Shown: positions 1 through 8,279 of the stretch, one piece after another
How the letters are laid out: each line of letters begins with the position of its first letter
Position numbering within the stretch: position 1 is the stretch's first letter
Assembly (NCBI GenBank): GCA_963786675.1
Contig: CAWAZY010000006.1
Coordinates: 62,001 to 126,000 of the forward strand
Source: JAGVSR01 sp963786675
GTDB lineage: Bacteria > Pseudomonadota > Alphaproteobacteria > Rhizobiales > Hyphomicrobiaceae
DNA: 64,000 nt
Direction: 5' to 3'
Notes under the pieces: model-generated
What the model was told of the DNA's origin: nothing
Databases searched by the model: none
Seen by the model: only the letters and a program-made list of their open reading frames with translations
Translations under genes and position numbers: made by a program

Positions 1-2010
1 CGCGACGCCAAACCAGTTGGCGATTCCCGGCGACCAAAGTCCGCCAAGGGCCCGTGCGGCCAAGTCATTATAGGCGGTGATACGCGCATCGCCTTCGGCC
101 GCAAACCATATGGCCTTCAGGTCTTCAAACTCGGCATGGGCTTCGGCAGGCGCGCTCGAGAGAACCGCAAACGTATCGTAGAACGTGACGCTATAGAGCG
201 TCGTTCCCACGGCATAGTACGCGGCTAGGCCCAGTCCGGTGATGATGCCCGCCACGACACCCCACGCCGTCGCATGCGTGACCCACACCGCCAGGGCCAC
301 CACCGGCACCACGCCCACGGCGAGGAGCGTCAGGCTTGCGATCAGGACGGTATCCGCCGGCACGGTCAGCAATCCCGACGCCGCACCGGCGCCTAGCGCG
401 AACAGCAGTGCAAACACACGGATGAGAGCGACCTGTCCGCGATCTCCCGCAGGCGTTCCGCGCAGCACGACCGGAAAATCGCGCGCCATCATCGCCGCCA
501 TGGCGAAGAGAAGCGCGGCAGACCCCACGATCAGGGAGGCGGCAAGGGCTGCGGCCATGAGCGCGGCAAAGGGTGCCGACAAATCCGCCACGCCGGGCAG
601 GGCGGCAAGTGCCAGACCCGGTTCGATGGAGAACGCCGCCAGATCGGGACGTCCGGTGTCATTACCCGCGGCTTTGGCGGCGACGGGCAGCACAACGTCC
701 GCGAACGCGGTCCATTGCGTGCCGGGTGGCATGTCCGCCCTGCCGGCATCGCTGCGCGCGAATGCCAGCACCGCGTCACGGACACCATCATCCAAGGTGC
801 GCCACCGGCTTTCAAATCCGGCAGGTTCGGTCGCGGCTCCCTCATCGGCATCGAGCCCGTTCGCCATCGCGAGCGACACACCATAAATTTGCACGGCGCC
901 CGCACGCGACCCCGCCTGTACCCACGCGGGCAGGTCGCCGAACGGGCGGTCCGCGGCGACCGCCTCGTAAACTTGAGTTCGTAACACCGCCGCCGCGGCC
1001 GGCACCAAGGTCATCACGACGAGGATCAACGTCAGTGTCCAGGCCATGCTGCGACGGACATCCCATGGGCTGCGAACACTTTGCGTGGCGGTCAAGAGCG
1101 GCGGAAAGACCGCCACGGCCGCCGCCAACGCCAGGGAGATCAACAGCCAATTGAGAGCGTCCACCGAAAGAAATGGTTTCAGAAATGGCTTGAAGAGACC
1201 GAAGTCGACCAACCCCGCTTCGATGAGGCGTTCTTCCGCCGGAGCGATCACGGCAAGGCTGCCGCCGTAGGCCAGATGCGGCACGGGATTGCCGTGCAGC
1301 CATAACGTCACGAACGCGAGCGTCAGGGTGATGGCGGCAAACGCAACCATGTAGGCAACGCACCCCGTCCAAGCCAGCGACCGGGCACCGCCAGGGATCA
1401 CAAGTCCGGCGGCAAGAAGTGCTGCGCCCGTAACGGCCAGATGCGTCGGGATACCGAGAAGCTTGGCGAGGCTCTCCGCGCCAGCGGCGAGCGTTACCAC
1501 CAGCAGCCCCATGCAGGCAGTCGTCACGATCAGAAGAAGCAGGGCCTGCACGACGCGGCCAAACCGGCGCCCGGCGAGTTCGGCCAGCGTGGCACTTCCG
1601 GTCCGATGGAGCGCTGGACCGACGAGAACGATTTGCAGGACGAGCCCGCCAGCCAAGCCTAGCATGACGATAAAACCATCGACGCCGTGCTGGTAAAGGA
1701 GGCCAGGCAAAAAGACCGCGACGGCAAAGACAAGGCTCGCCGCCCCGGCCGCACCACCGGCAAGAGGCGAGAGCGAACGGCCGGCGATCAGATGGGCGTC
1801 GGCTGACGGCGCGCGTGCTGCCATGGCAACCCCCGCCATGACCAAACCCATCAAGATGACGAAGGAGGAAACGACCGTCGCGGCTCCCATGCCCAGCGCG
1901 CTCAAGACCGCCAAGAGGATCAACAGGGCAACCAATCCAAAACAGGCGGCAGCGATTAGGGAAGGTGCTGAGCGGGCATACGCATCGTCGGGTTCAGGTC
2001 CCACCAGCAT
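1..2010 (-). CDS. Sodium:solute symporter, large subunit (partial, C-terminus off window)
   Basis: This is a multi-spanning inner-membrane protein of the sodium:solute symporter family (ActP / VC_2705-like), probably importing an organic acid with Na+. The frame is open for 670 codons from the ATG at 2010 to the window edge without a stop or frameshift, so the C-terminus is missing. About 12 hydrophobic segments are visible. The segment AGRSLSPLAGG near residue 76 corresponds to the conserved AGR-type motif after the first helices of ActP-like carriers. A long soluble loop of roughly 130 residues lies in the middle of the protein. A GGTGAGG ribosome-binding site sits 8 nt before the start. 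The small subunit ends 3 nt upstream, so the two are co-translated. The substrate is not determined by the sequence. Confidence 0.85.
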   Translation of the reverse strand, partial: MLVGPEPDDAYARSAPSLIAAACFGLVALLILLAVLSALGMGAATVVSSFVILMGLVMAGVAMAARAPSADAHLIAGRSLSPLAGGAAGAASLVFAVAVFLPGLLYQHGVDGFIVMLGLAGGLVLQIVLVGPALHRTGSATLAELAGRRFGRVVQALLLLIVTTACMGLLVVTLAAGAESLAKLLGIPTHLAVTGAALLAAGLVIPGGARSLAWTGCVAYMVAFAAITLTLAFVTLWLHGNPVPHLAYGGSLAVIAPAEERLIEAGLVDFGLFKPFLKPFLSVDALNWLLISLALAAAVAVFPPLLTATQSVRSPWDVRRSMAWTLTLILVVMTLVPAAAAVLRTQVYEAVAADRPFGDLPAWVQAGSRAGAVQIYGVSLAMANGLDADEGAATEPAGFESRWRTLDDGVRDAVLAFARSDAGRADMPPGTQWTAFADVVLPVAAKAAGNDTGRPDLAAFSIEPGLALAALPGVADLSAPFAALMAAALAASLIVGSAALLFAMAAMMARDFPVVLRGTPAGDRGQVALIRVFALLFALGAGAASGLLTVPADTVLIASLTLLAVGVVPVVALAVWVTHATAWGVVAGIITGLGLAAYYAVGTTLYSVTFYDTFAVLSSAPAEAHAEFEDLKAIWFAAEGDARITAYNDLAARALGGLWSPGIANWFGVA

Positions 2011-2013
2011 GGC

Positions 2014-2466
2014 CTATGCCTCACCGCGATCCAGAGACACCCCATCCAGCGACGACTGTCCCGAATGATCGGCGTCATCCAGCCGGTCGGCGGCTCGGAA
2101 GGCCAGGATGGCGAGTGCGATCACGCCGCCTTGGGCGGCGAGATAGAACCCGAGCGGAAACCCGCCGATGGCGAACAGATCCAGCACCGGCATGAGCCCT
2201 GGTACGGCGACCATGATGGCGAGTGCGAAGCCGGTTACGAATACTGCGCGGCTGGCGGCGCGCCAGCGCGCTGCGTTGTCATGGTCCCGGACAATCTTCC
2301 GGCCAATCCAGCCATGCGCGAAAAGGACGGCACCGGCAGCGAACAGGGCAAGCAGCGCACCGCCCCCAATGGGTGGCATTGGCATGACGCGATGCACCAC
2401 GCCCGCAGCGAACGCCAAAGCCGCGGCCATGACCAGCGCCCCAAGTCCGCATTCAATGCTGCGCAT
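2014..2466 (-). CDS. Symporter small subunit, DUF4212-like
   Basis: This is a 150-residue membrane protein with about four hydrophobic segments. Its C-terminal half, including VPGLMPVLDLFAIGGFPLGF followed by a Q-containing helix and a charged end, resembles DUF4212, the small partner of VC_2705-type sodium:solute symporters. Typical family members have only two helices, so the N-terminal pair here is an extension. I chose the ATG at 2466 because a GGGAG ribosome-binding site lies 7 nt upstream; a start at 2502 would add 12 residues without such a site. It lies between the aldolase and the large subunit on the same strand, implying one operon. The family match is from memory of its pattern, and the partner role is inferred from the adjacent carrier. 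Confidence 0.75.
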   Translation of the reverse strand: MRSIECGLGALVMAAALAFAAGVVHRVMPMPPIGGGALLALFAAGAVLFAHGWIGRKIVRDHDNAARWRAASRAVFVTGFALAIMVAVPGLMPVLDLFAIGGFPLGFYLAAQGGVIALAILAFRAADRLDDADHSGQSSLDGVSLDRGEA

Positions 2467-2535
2467 ATTTCGGCTCCCTCGACCGCACGATACACTAGCC
2501 AATGGCAGCCGTGCGGAAAAGAGCCGGACCCACGC

Positions 2536-3294
2536 CTAAGCCCGCACATCGGCCACCGCCGCACGAAGCGCATTGATGAGCAACCGCATGTCGGTGGGCA
2601 GCGAGCAGAGGTGGAATCCCTCGGCAAATCTCTGGCGCGCTGTCTGGGCGCCGTCGGTATGGACGGCGGCAACCATGCCGCGCGCCGTCGCTGCCTTGCG
2701 AATACCCGACATGACAGCCAAGACCTCGGGATCGGACGGCGCCATTGTGGGCGCGGCGCCGTAGGACAGCGACAGGTCACCCGGACCGACATAAACGCCA
2801 TCGAGCCCGGGGACCGAGAGAATACTCTCCAGATTTGATACCGCCGTGCGGGTCTCGATCTGCGCCAGCAGGAGCACCTCCCGGTTGGCGCGCTGCCAAT
2901 AATCCGCTCCTGCCGTATAGACGACGCGATTGGGCCCATACGACCGCGATCCCATGGGCGGATAGCGGCACGCGGCCACGAAGGCCTCGGCAGCCGCACG
3001 CGTATCGACCATCGGACAAATGAGGCCATAGGCCCCCGCATCCAGCAGCTTGGTCAGAATTCCGGGCTCGTTCCAGGGCACACGAGCCAGCGGGATCGCA
3101 GGCGAGGTGGCAATTGCCTGCAGCATCTGAAACGCGCTGGCGAAGTCGATGGCACCGTGCTGCAGGTCAATGGTGACGCTGTCGACACCTTGGTGCGCGA
3201 TCCCCTCGGCGACGTGGGAACTCGCGATCGAGCACCAGGCGTTGAGGATCGTGCCGCCGGCCGCGATCCGGTCCTTGATGTCATTGGGGCGCAC
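2536..3294 (-). CDS. HpcH/HpaI aldolase family protein
   Basis: This is a class II pyruvate aldolase-type enzyme with a TIM-barrel fold, 252 residues, cytoplasmic. Members split 4-hydroxy-2-oxo acids such as 2,4-dihydroxyhept-2-enedioate to pyruvate plus an aldehyde. Visible hallmarks are VTIDLQHG (substrate/metal region), RVPWNEPG, a GAYGLICPMV strand, RSYGPNR, the metal-ligand segment QIETRTAVSN, and VGPGDLSLSYG near the C-terminal third. I chose the GTG at 3294, giving the usual MRPN start, with GGGGA 7 nt upstream; a TTG at 3300 is also possible. It is first in a probable operon with the two-part symporter, which suggests uptake and cleavage of the same acid, but the real substrate cannot be read from sequence. 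Confidence 0.85.
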   Translation of the reverse strand: MRPNDIKDRIAAGGTILNAWCSIASSHVAEGIAHQGVDSVTIDLQHGAIDFASAFQMLQAIATSPAIPLARVPWNEPGILTKLLDAGAYGLICPMVDTRAAAEAFVAACRYPPMGSRSYGPNRVVYTAGADYWQRANREVLLLAQIETRTAVSNLESILSVPGLDGVYVGPGDLSLSYGAAPTMAPSDPEVLAVMSGIRKAATARGMVAAVHTDGAQTARQRFAEGFHLCSLPTDMRLLINALRAAVADVRA

Positions 3295-3569
3295 GCACAA
3301 TCCCCGGGCAAAGCGATCCTGAAAAGAGAGCGGGGCAGGGCCCTATTTAAAGAGCACTGCCCCGTTCCGTCTCCCCAGACTTGGACCATTCTTATTTGAG
3401 TTCGGGCTGTCCGGTCCCGACGCGGCGGAGGATGTGAGACAGGGCGACGCATGTCAAGCAAAGAGCCCGGATCGAGGTCATTTTTTCGCTTTTCAGCCGC
3501 CGTTTGATCGAAAGCGGTTGACACGCTGGATGCTCAAAGCTCCGTCAGCCGGTTTAGCCCCCATTGATC

Positions 3570-4115
3570 TCAGTGAGACCCTTGCGCGTCGTGGTCACCT
3601 GACCCGCCGGCCTCGTGTCCCGGCTGGTGGTCCATGCCATGCGGGCCCTTGGCGCCGACCGGTTCGATGGAGGCGTCGATGGTGACGGAGCCGCCCTTCT
3701 CAAATACCAAGGTTAACGGCAGCAGTTCGCCTTCCTTCAGTGGCGCCTTCAAGTCGAACAGCATGATGTGATCGCCGCCGGGCTTCAGAACCGAGGACTT
3801 GCCGCCCGCCACCGGCAGCTTCTCGATCCGGCGCATTTTCATGACGCCATTGTCCATCGTGTGGGTGTGGATTTCGACCCGCCCGGCTGCCGGGGTAGAT
3901 GCGGATACAAGCGCGTCGTCCGCGCCCTCCTTGGCCTTGATCTCCATGAACACGGCGCCGACCTTTGCGCCACCCGGCGTGGCCCGGGCCCAGGGGTGGA
4001 CGACGGAGACGCCGCCCGTCTCGTACTCGTGGGCCCAAGCGCGATCGGCGGCGGGCAGGGCGGCTGCAAGAGCCAGCGCCAGCACAGCCGACTTGATGTG
4101 CGTCGGAATGGTCAT
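3570..4115 (-). CDS. Copper chaperone PCu(A)C family protein
   Basis: This is a periplasmic copper(I) chaperone of 181 residues. An N-terminal signal peptide (hydrophobic run ending near AWA-HE, about residue 28) exports it. The PCu(A)C copper-binding pattern is present: a His/Met cluster EIHTHTM followed by MKM, and about 20 residues later the HIM of GGDHIML. Family members pass Cu(I) to the CuA centre of cytochrome c oxidase or handle periplasmic copper. The C-terminus carries a His-rich tail (HGMDHQPGHE and DHDAQGSH), a possible additional metal-binding stretch. A GGAG site lies 8 nt before the ATG. It is transcribed alone, 275 bp upstream of the aldolase gene. Confidence 0.9.
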   Translation of the reverse strand: MTIPTHIKSAVLALALAAALPAADRAWAHEYETGGVSVVHPWARATPGGAKVGAVFMEIKAKEGADDALVSASTPAAGRVEIHTHTMDNGVMKMRRIEKLPVAGGKSSVLKPGGDHIMLFDLKAPLKEGELLPLTLVFEKGGSVTIDASIEPVGAKGPHGMDHQPGHEAGGSGDHDAQGSH

Positions 4116-4342
4116 TCTTTCGTCTCCCAGGTTCAGTCGGACCGGCTCACGCGCCTTTCGGGGGCTGTGACGGCAGCGTTAATGTTGCGGCCAAAGAAGG
4201 CCGTAACGGGATCAGGCGGCTGGCCCAGCCACCTTCGGCCGATCTTCGCTTCTGGCCGAGCCGCTTAACACATGGACGGCCTGCCCGTGCTAAGAAAATC
4301 TGCCTCAGCCCCTTGCCGATTGGCCCAAGCTCCGGACCCCAC

Positions 4343-5581
4343 GTGTCGCACCGCATCGTCCTCATAATTGGTGGTGGCATCGCCGCCTACAAGAGCCTCG
4401 ATCTGATCCGCCGGCTGCGCGAGCGGGGACACACTGTCCGCGTTGTCATGACAACGGCCGCGCAGCAGTTCGTCACGCCATTGTCGGCCGGGGCTTTGTC
4501 CAACGACCGGGTGTTCACCGATCTTTTCGATCTCGATGACGAGCGGGAAATCGGACACATCCGATTGTCGCGCGACGCGGATCTGATCGTCGTGGCGCCC
4601 GCGACCGCAGATCTCATGGCCCGCATGGCCAACGGACTTGCCAATGATCTGGCGACATCGGTGCTCCTCGCGACCGACAAGCCGGTCCTCATCGCGCCCG
4701 CCATGAACCCGCGCATGTGGTTGCATCCAGCCACCCAGCGCAATCTCGCCCGGCTGCAGGCCGATGGGGTTCATGTGGCGGGACCCGAGGCCGGTGAGAT
4801 GGCCGAGCGCGGCGAAGCGGGCGTCGGCCGCATGGCCGAGCCCATAGCCATCGCGGATGCCGTGGATGCCCTCTTGTTTCACGGGAAGCAATCCACCAAC
4901 ACGGCGTCATCCGGAGACCTTGCTGGCCGGCACGTGCTCGTCACCAGCGGACCGACGCACGAGCCCATCGATCCTGTTCGCTACATCGCCAATCGCTCGT
5001 CTGGCAAGCAAGGTCACGCCATCGCCCGAGCCGCCGCCCAACTCGGCGCGCGCGTCACGCTGATCACTGGTCCCGTCACGCTCCCGGCGCCCGATGGCGT
5101 ACACGTCATCCCGGTGGAGACAGCCGAAGAGATGCTGGCAGCGGTCCGCGCCGCGCTACCGGCCGACATCGCCGTGTTCGCGGCAGCCGTCGCCGATTGG
5201 CGTGTGGCGCAGGCGGCGGATCAGAAGTTAAAGAAGGGCAAGGGTCGCGCGGCGCCGTCGCTCACCCTGGCGGAAAATCCCGACATCCTGAAAACCATTG
5301 CCGTACCGGGTCCGCAACGCCCGCGGCTGGTCATCGGATTTGCCGCCGAGACCGAAGATGTGGTGGGGCACGCGCGCGCCAAGCGTCAGCGCAAGGCCGC
5401 GGACTGGATTGTGGCCAATGACGTTTCGCCCGGAAGCGGTACATTTGGCGGTGATCGCAACACCGTCCATCTGGTGACGGCGCAGGGTTTGGAAAGCTGG
5501 CCCGCGCTATCCAAACAAGACGTCGCCGAGCGCCTGATGTCCGCCGCCGCCAAATACATCACCACTCCGGAAAGCCGATGA
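4343..5581 (+). CDS. coaBC: Bifunctional phosphopantothenoylcysteine decarboxylase / phosphopantothenate-cysteine ligase
   Basis: This is a coenzyme A biosynthesis enzyme of 412 residues if it starts at the GTG at 4343; a TTG at 4313 would add 10. The N-terminal CoaC flavoprotein half shows GGGIAAYKSL, the active-site His in GHIRLSRDADL (about residue 72), the substrate region APATADLMARMANG and APAMNPRMW. The CoaB half begins near residue 195 with HVLVTSGPT and shows RSSGKQGHAIA, AAVADWR and the lysine-rich KLKKGKGR ligase segment, then AENPDIL. Length and domain order match bacterial CoaBC (Dfp). Its stop overlaps the start of dut in an ATGA, the same pairing seen in many proteobacteria, so the two are translationally coupled. 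Confidence 0.96.
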   Translation: MSHRIVLIIGGGIAAYKSLDLIRRLRERGHTVRVVMTTAAQQFVTPLSAGALSNDRVFTDLFDLDDEREIGHIRLSRDADLIVVAPATADLMARMANGLANDLATSVLLATDKPVLIAPAMNPRMWLHPATQRNLARLQADGVHVAGPEAGEMAERGEAGVGRMAEPIAIADAVDALLFHGKQSTNTASSGDLAGRHVLVTSGPTHEPIDPVRYIANRSSGKQGHAIARAAAQLGARVTLITGPVTLPAPDGVHVIPVETAEEMLAAVRAALPADIAVFAAAVADWRVAQAADQKLKKGKGRAAPSLTLAENPDILKTIAVPGPQRPRLVIGFAAETEDVVGHARAKRQRKAADWIVANDVSPGSGTFGGDRNTVHLVTAQGLESWPALSKQDVAERLMSAAAKYITTPESR

Positions 5582-6186
5582 CCAAAGCTCGCACGCCTGT
5601 TTCTGCTGACAAGCGCCAAAAAATCCGCGTCGTGGTTCTCGACCACGGCCGCGGACTGCCCCTGCCGCAGCAGCAGACACCGGGCGCGGCAGGTCTCGAT
5701 CTTGTGGCCGCCATTGATCCCGCACACCCGCTGACACTTGCTCCCGGCGCTCGCACGCTGGTACCGACGGGCTTGATCATGGAGGTCCCGGCGGGCCGGG
5801 AGGCGCAGGTGCGGCCGCGCTCCGGCTTGGCGATGAAAAACGGCATTACCGTCTTGAACGCGCCCGGGACCATCGACAGCGACTATCGTGGCGAAGTCCA
5901 GGTGCTGCTCATCAACCTGGGACAGGCCAACTTCGAGATCCGCAGAGGCGATCGGATTGCGCAGCTGGTCATTGCCTCTTATGACTCAGTGGAACTCGTG
6001 GCCGTGAAGGCCGTGAGCGGGACGCAGCGCGCAGCCGGCGGATTTGGATCAACCGGCGTGACGCCGGCCAGTGGCGCACCGAAATCGTCCGCCCGGGCCA
6101 AAGGTGAACGGGCTGGACAGAAGCCAACCCAAGGACGCGCGTCCGGACGCAAACCGCAAAGCCGTGCCACGAAGGCCAAGAATTGA
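5578..6186 (+). CDS. dut: dUTP diphosphatase with basic C-terminal tail
   Basis: This enzyme hydrolyses dUTP to dUMP and pyrophosphate, keeping uracil out of DNA and supplying dTMP synthesis. All five motifs of trimeric dUTPases are visible: AGLDLVAA, PRSGLAMKNGI, the catalytic Asp/Tyr region NAPGTIDSDYRG, RRGDRIAQLVI, and the Gly-rich arm RAAGGFGSTGV. At 202 residues it is about 45 longer than usual. The surplus is a tail after the fifth motif, rich in Lys, Arg, Ala, Gly and Ser, that looks disordered. The start codon overlaps the coaBC stop. The function is secure; the role of the tail is unknown, possibly nucleic-acid binding. Confidence 0.95.
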   Translation: MTKARTPVSADKRQKIRVVVLDHGRGLPLPQQQTPGAAGLDLVAAIDPAHPLTLAPGARTLVPTGLIMEVPAGREAQVRPRSGLAMKNGITVLNAPGTIDSDYRGEVQVLLINLGQANFEIRRGDRIAQLVIASYDSVELVAVKAVSGTQRAAGGFGSTGVTPASGAPKSSARAKGERAGQKPTQGRASGRKPQSRATKAKN

Positions 6187-6324
6187 AATTCTATACTTTG
6201 CCTTGCCGTTCGAACCGCAATTTATTCTACTGCCCCCCAATTGCCCGACGCTTTGAGGAAGGCTATTTCATCACACGACAGCCGGTGAACCCAAGCGCGG
6301 CAACAGAAGAGGCCATTGAGACCC

Positions 6325-7329
6325 ATGACTGATACGCCCGAGATCAAAACCCTGGCCGCGACGTCCACCTGGGGCCGTGGCCGGATTTACGACGACATCA
6401 CGCAGACCATCGGCCACACACCGCTCGTGCGCCTGGGCAAAATCGGCAAGCAGGCCGGAGCCCGCGCCGACATCCTCATGAAGCTGGAATTTTTCAATCC
6501 GCTTTCAAGCGTGAAGGATCGCATCGGCGTTTCAATGATCGATGTCCTGGAGGCGGAAGGAAAGATCACGCCCGGCCAGAGCGTTCTCGTGGAACCGACC
6601 TCCGGCAATACCGGTATTGGTCTGGCATTCGTCGCCGCCGCGCGCGGCTACCGGCTGATCCTGGTGATGCCGGAATCAATGTCGATCGAGCGGCGTAAAA
6701 TCCTTGCCCATTTGGGTGCCGAACTTGAATTGACCCCTGCCGCCAGCGGCATGCCGGGCGCCATTTCCCGGGCCCTCGAAATCGTCGACGCCACACCGGG
6801 GGCCGTCCAGCCGAGTCAGTTCGAAAACCCGGCCAACCCCGCCGTCCATGAACGCACCACGGCTGAGGAAATCTGGAACGATACGGGCGGCAATGTCGAT
6901 GTGGTCGTCGTCGGCGTCGGAACCGGCGGGACGCTGACGGGATGCGGCCGCTTCCTGAAGGCCAAGAAGCCCAGCATCAAGATGATCGCGGTCGAACCCT
7001 CCGGCAGCCCGGTGCTATCGGGTGGCAACCGAGGCCCGCATAAAATTCAAGGCATCGGCGCCGGCTTCGTCCCTGGCGTCCTCGATACGTCCCTGATCGA
7101 CGAGATCATCACCGTCGCCAACGAGCAGGCCTTCGAGGTCTCCCGTCTCCTTTCGAAAACCGAGGGTATCCCCGGTGGTATTTCCACCGGCGCCAACCTC
7201 GCCGCCGCGATTTCGGTGGCGACGCGGGAGAACATGGGCGGCAAGACCATTGTCACGTTCGCGCCGTCGTGCGCGGAACGCTACTACACCAGCGAGCTGT
7301 TCCTGGAACCGACTGCCGCGAAAGCCTGA
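6325..7329 (+). CDS. cysK: Cysteine synthase A (O-acetylserine sulfhydrylase)
   Basis: This PLP enzyme makes L-cysteine from O-acetyl-L-serine and sulfide in the cytoplasm. The protein has 334 residues from the ATG at 6325. The PLP lysine lies in SVKDRIG (about residue 50), followed by the substrate loop PTSGNTGIGLA, the phosphate-binding GVGTGGTLTG, and the C-terminal PSCAERY. An in-frame TTG at 6316 is closer to an AGAGG, so a start 3 codons earlier is possible. A strong terminator follows 53 bp after the stop, and 138 bp separate it from dut, so it is probably a single-gene unit. CysM-type alternatives are less likely given the full CysK length. Confidence 0.95.
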   Translation: MTDTPEIKTLAATSTWGRGRIYDDITQTIGHTPLVRLGKIGKQAGARADILMKLEFFNPLSSVKDRIGVSMIDVLEAEGKITPGQSVLVEPTSGNTGIGLAFVAAARGYRLILVMPESMSIERRKILAHLGAELELTPAASGMPGAISRALEIVDATPGAVQPSQFENPANPAVHERTTAEEIWNDTGGNVDVVVVGVGTGGTLTGCGRFLKAKKPSIKMIAVEPSGSPVLSGGNRGPHKIQGIGAGFVPGVLDTSLIDEIITVANEQAFEVSRLLSKTEGIPGGISTGANLAAAISVATRENMGGKTIVTFAPSCAERYYTSELFLEPTAAKA

Positions 7330-7381
7330 GGCGACAGCGCCTTCGGCCGCGATCGCGTTTTGTGACACCGGACGAAGAAAC

Positions 7382-7424
7382 AATGCTGCACCAGCAAAAC
7401 GCTGGCGCAGCATTTTTCTTTTTG
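7382..7424 (+). terminator. Rho-independent terminator of cysK
   Basis: A near-perfect hairpin has arms ATGCTGC plus CCAGC paired with GCTGG plus GCAGCAT around a short A-rich loop. It is followed by TTTTTCTTTTT. It lies about 50 bp after the cysK stop and should end that transcript. Confidence 0.9.
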
Positions 7425-7772
7425 GACTTCGGGTCTGGACCGTCGCGGCTCTCACCCGTGCAGGGTCACGGGACGGTCAGCGGCAACCCGGCGAAGCACG
7501 CGCCGTTGCCGATTACTCCGGCGGCGTGCGCCCAAAATTTTCGCAACTCTCCAGCGGCGTGAAATTGGCCTTGCCCAAACTCGGATCGCTCCCGTAGGCT
7601 TCACCCGTGGTCAAGGGAGTGCACCGCTTATGAATATTACCATCGGCCTCTGCGGCACGGCACTTTTCCTTCTCTACCGGCGCCTGCTCCACCAGCACCT
7701 ATTGATCAGCGCCGCTCCGATGACACCTCGCCTCGCCTGCGCGGCATCACGGTCCCCGAGGGGAGCCCGCAC
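7425..7772. other. Intergenic region upstream of the TRAP operon
   Basis: These 348 bases between the cysK terminator and dctQ hold no convincing gene. Short open frames here show no recognisable protein pattern. The leader and promoter of the TRAP operon should lie in this stretch, but I see no clear -35/-10 pair. The last 20 bases contain the GAGGGGAG ribosome-binding site of dctQ. Confidence 0.4.
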
Positions 7773-8279
7773 ATGCCGCAGCTGATCCGCAGTTATGTTC
7801 ACGCGGTCGAGAAGGTTGGGCGGATCGTCGGCCTCTTCGCCATGTACCTCGTGTTCGTGATGCTGGCGATCCTGCTCTACTCGTCCTTCACCAAGGCCTT
7901 CACGCTTCCCGCCGCCTGGACGCTCGAAATGGCGCAGTTCGTCATGACGGCCTACTACATGCTGGGCGGCGCGTACTCGATGCAGCAGAACGCCCATGTG
8001 CGCATGGATGTCGCCTACACACACTGGACGCCGCGCACCAAGGCGATTGTCGACAGCTTTACTGTGCTGTTTCTCATCGCTTACCTGGTCATGCTGCTCG
8101 CCGGTGGCATATCGAGCACGATGTACGCCTTCGAGTACTCGGAAAAAAGCTATTCATCGTGGGCGCCCTACATGGCCCCGATCAAAGTCGTGATGGTGAT
8201 CGGAATCACGCTCATGCTCCTGCAGGCGATCGCCACATTGTTCCGTGACGTCGCGGACGCGCGCGGGAAGCCGATCTGA
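7773..8279 (+). CDS. TRAP transporter small permease (DctQ)
   Basis: This is the small membrane subunit of a tripartite ATP-independent periplasmic transporter, 168 residues with four transmembrane helices. DctQ hallmarks are visible: a WTLEMAQF stretch after the first helices and the segment NAHVRMDV in the second half of the domain, then two further helices ending in a short cytoplasmic tail. It pairs with DctM to form the Na+-driven membrane complex. The TGA stop overlaps the ATG of dctM by one base. A strong GAGGGGAG site lies 7 nt upstream of the start. The operon continues with dctM and the binding protein. Confidence 0.93.
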   Translation: MPQLIRSYVHAVEKVGRIVGLFAMYLVFVMLAILLYSSFTKAFTLPAAWTLEMAQFVMTAYYMLGGAYSMQQNAHVRMDVAYTHWTPRTKAIVDSFTVLFLIAYLVMLLAGGISSTMYAFEYSEKSYSSWAPYMAPIKVVMVIGITLMLLQAIATLFRDVADARGKPI

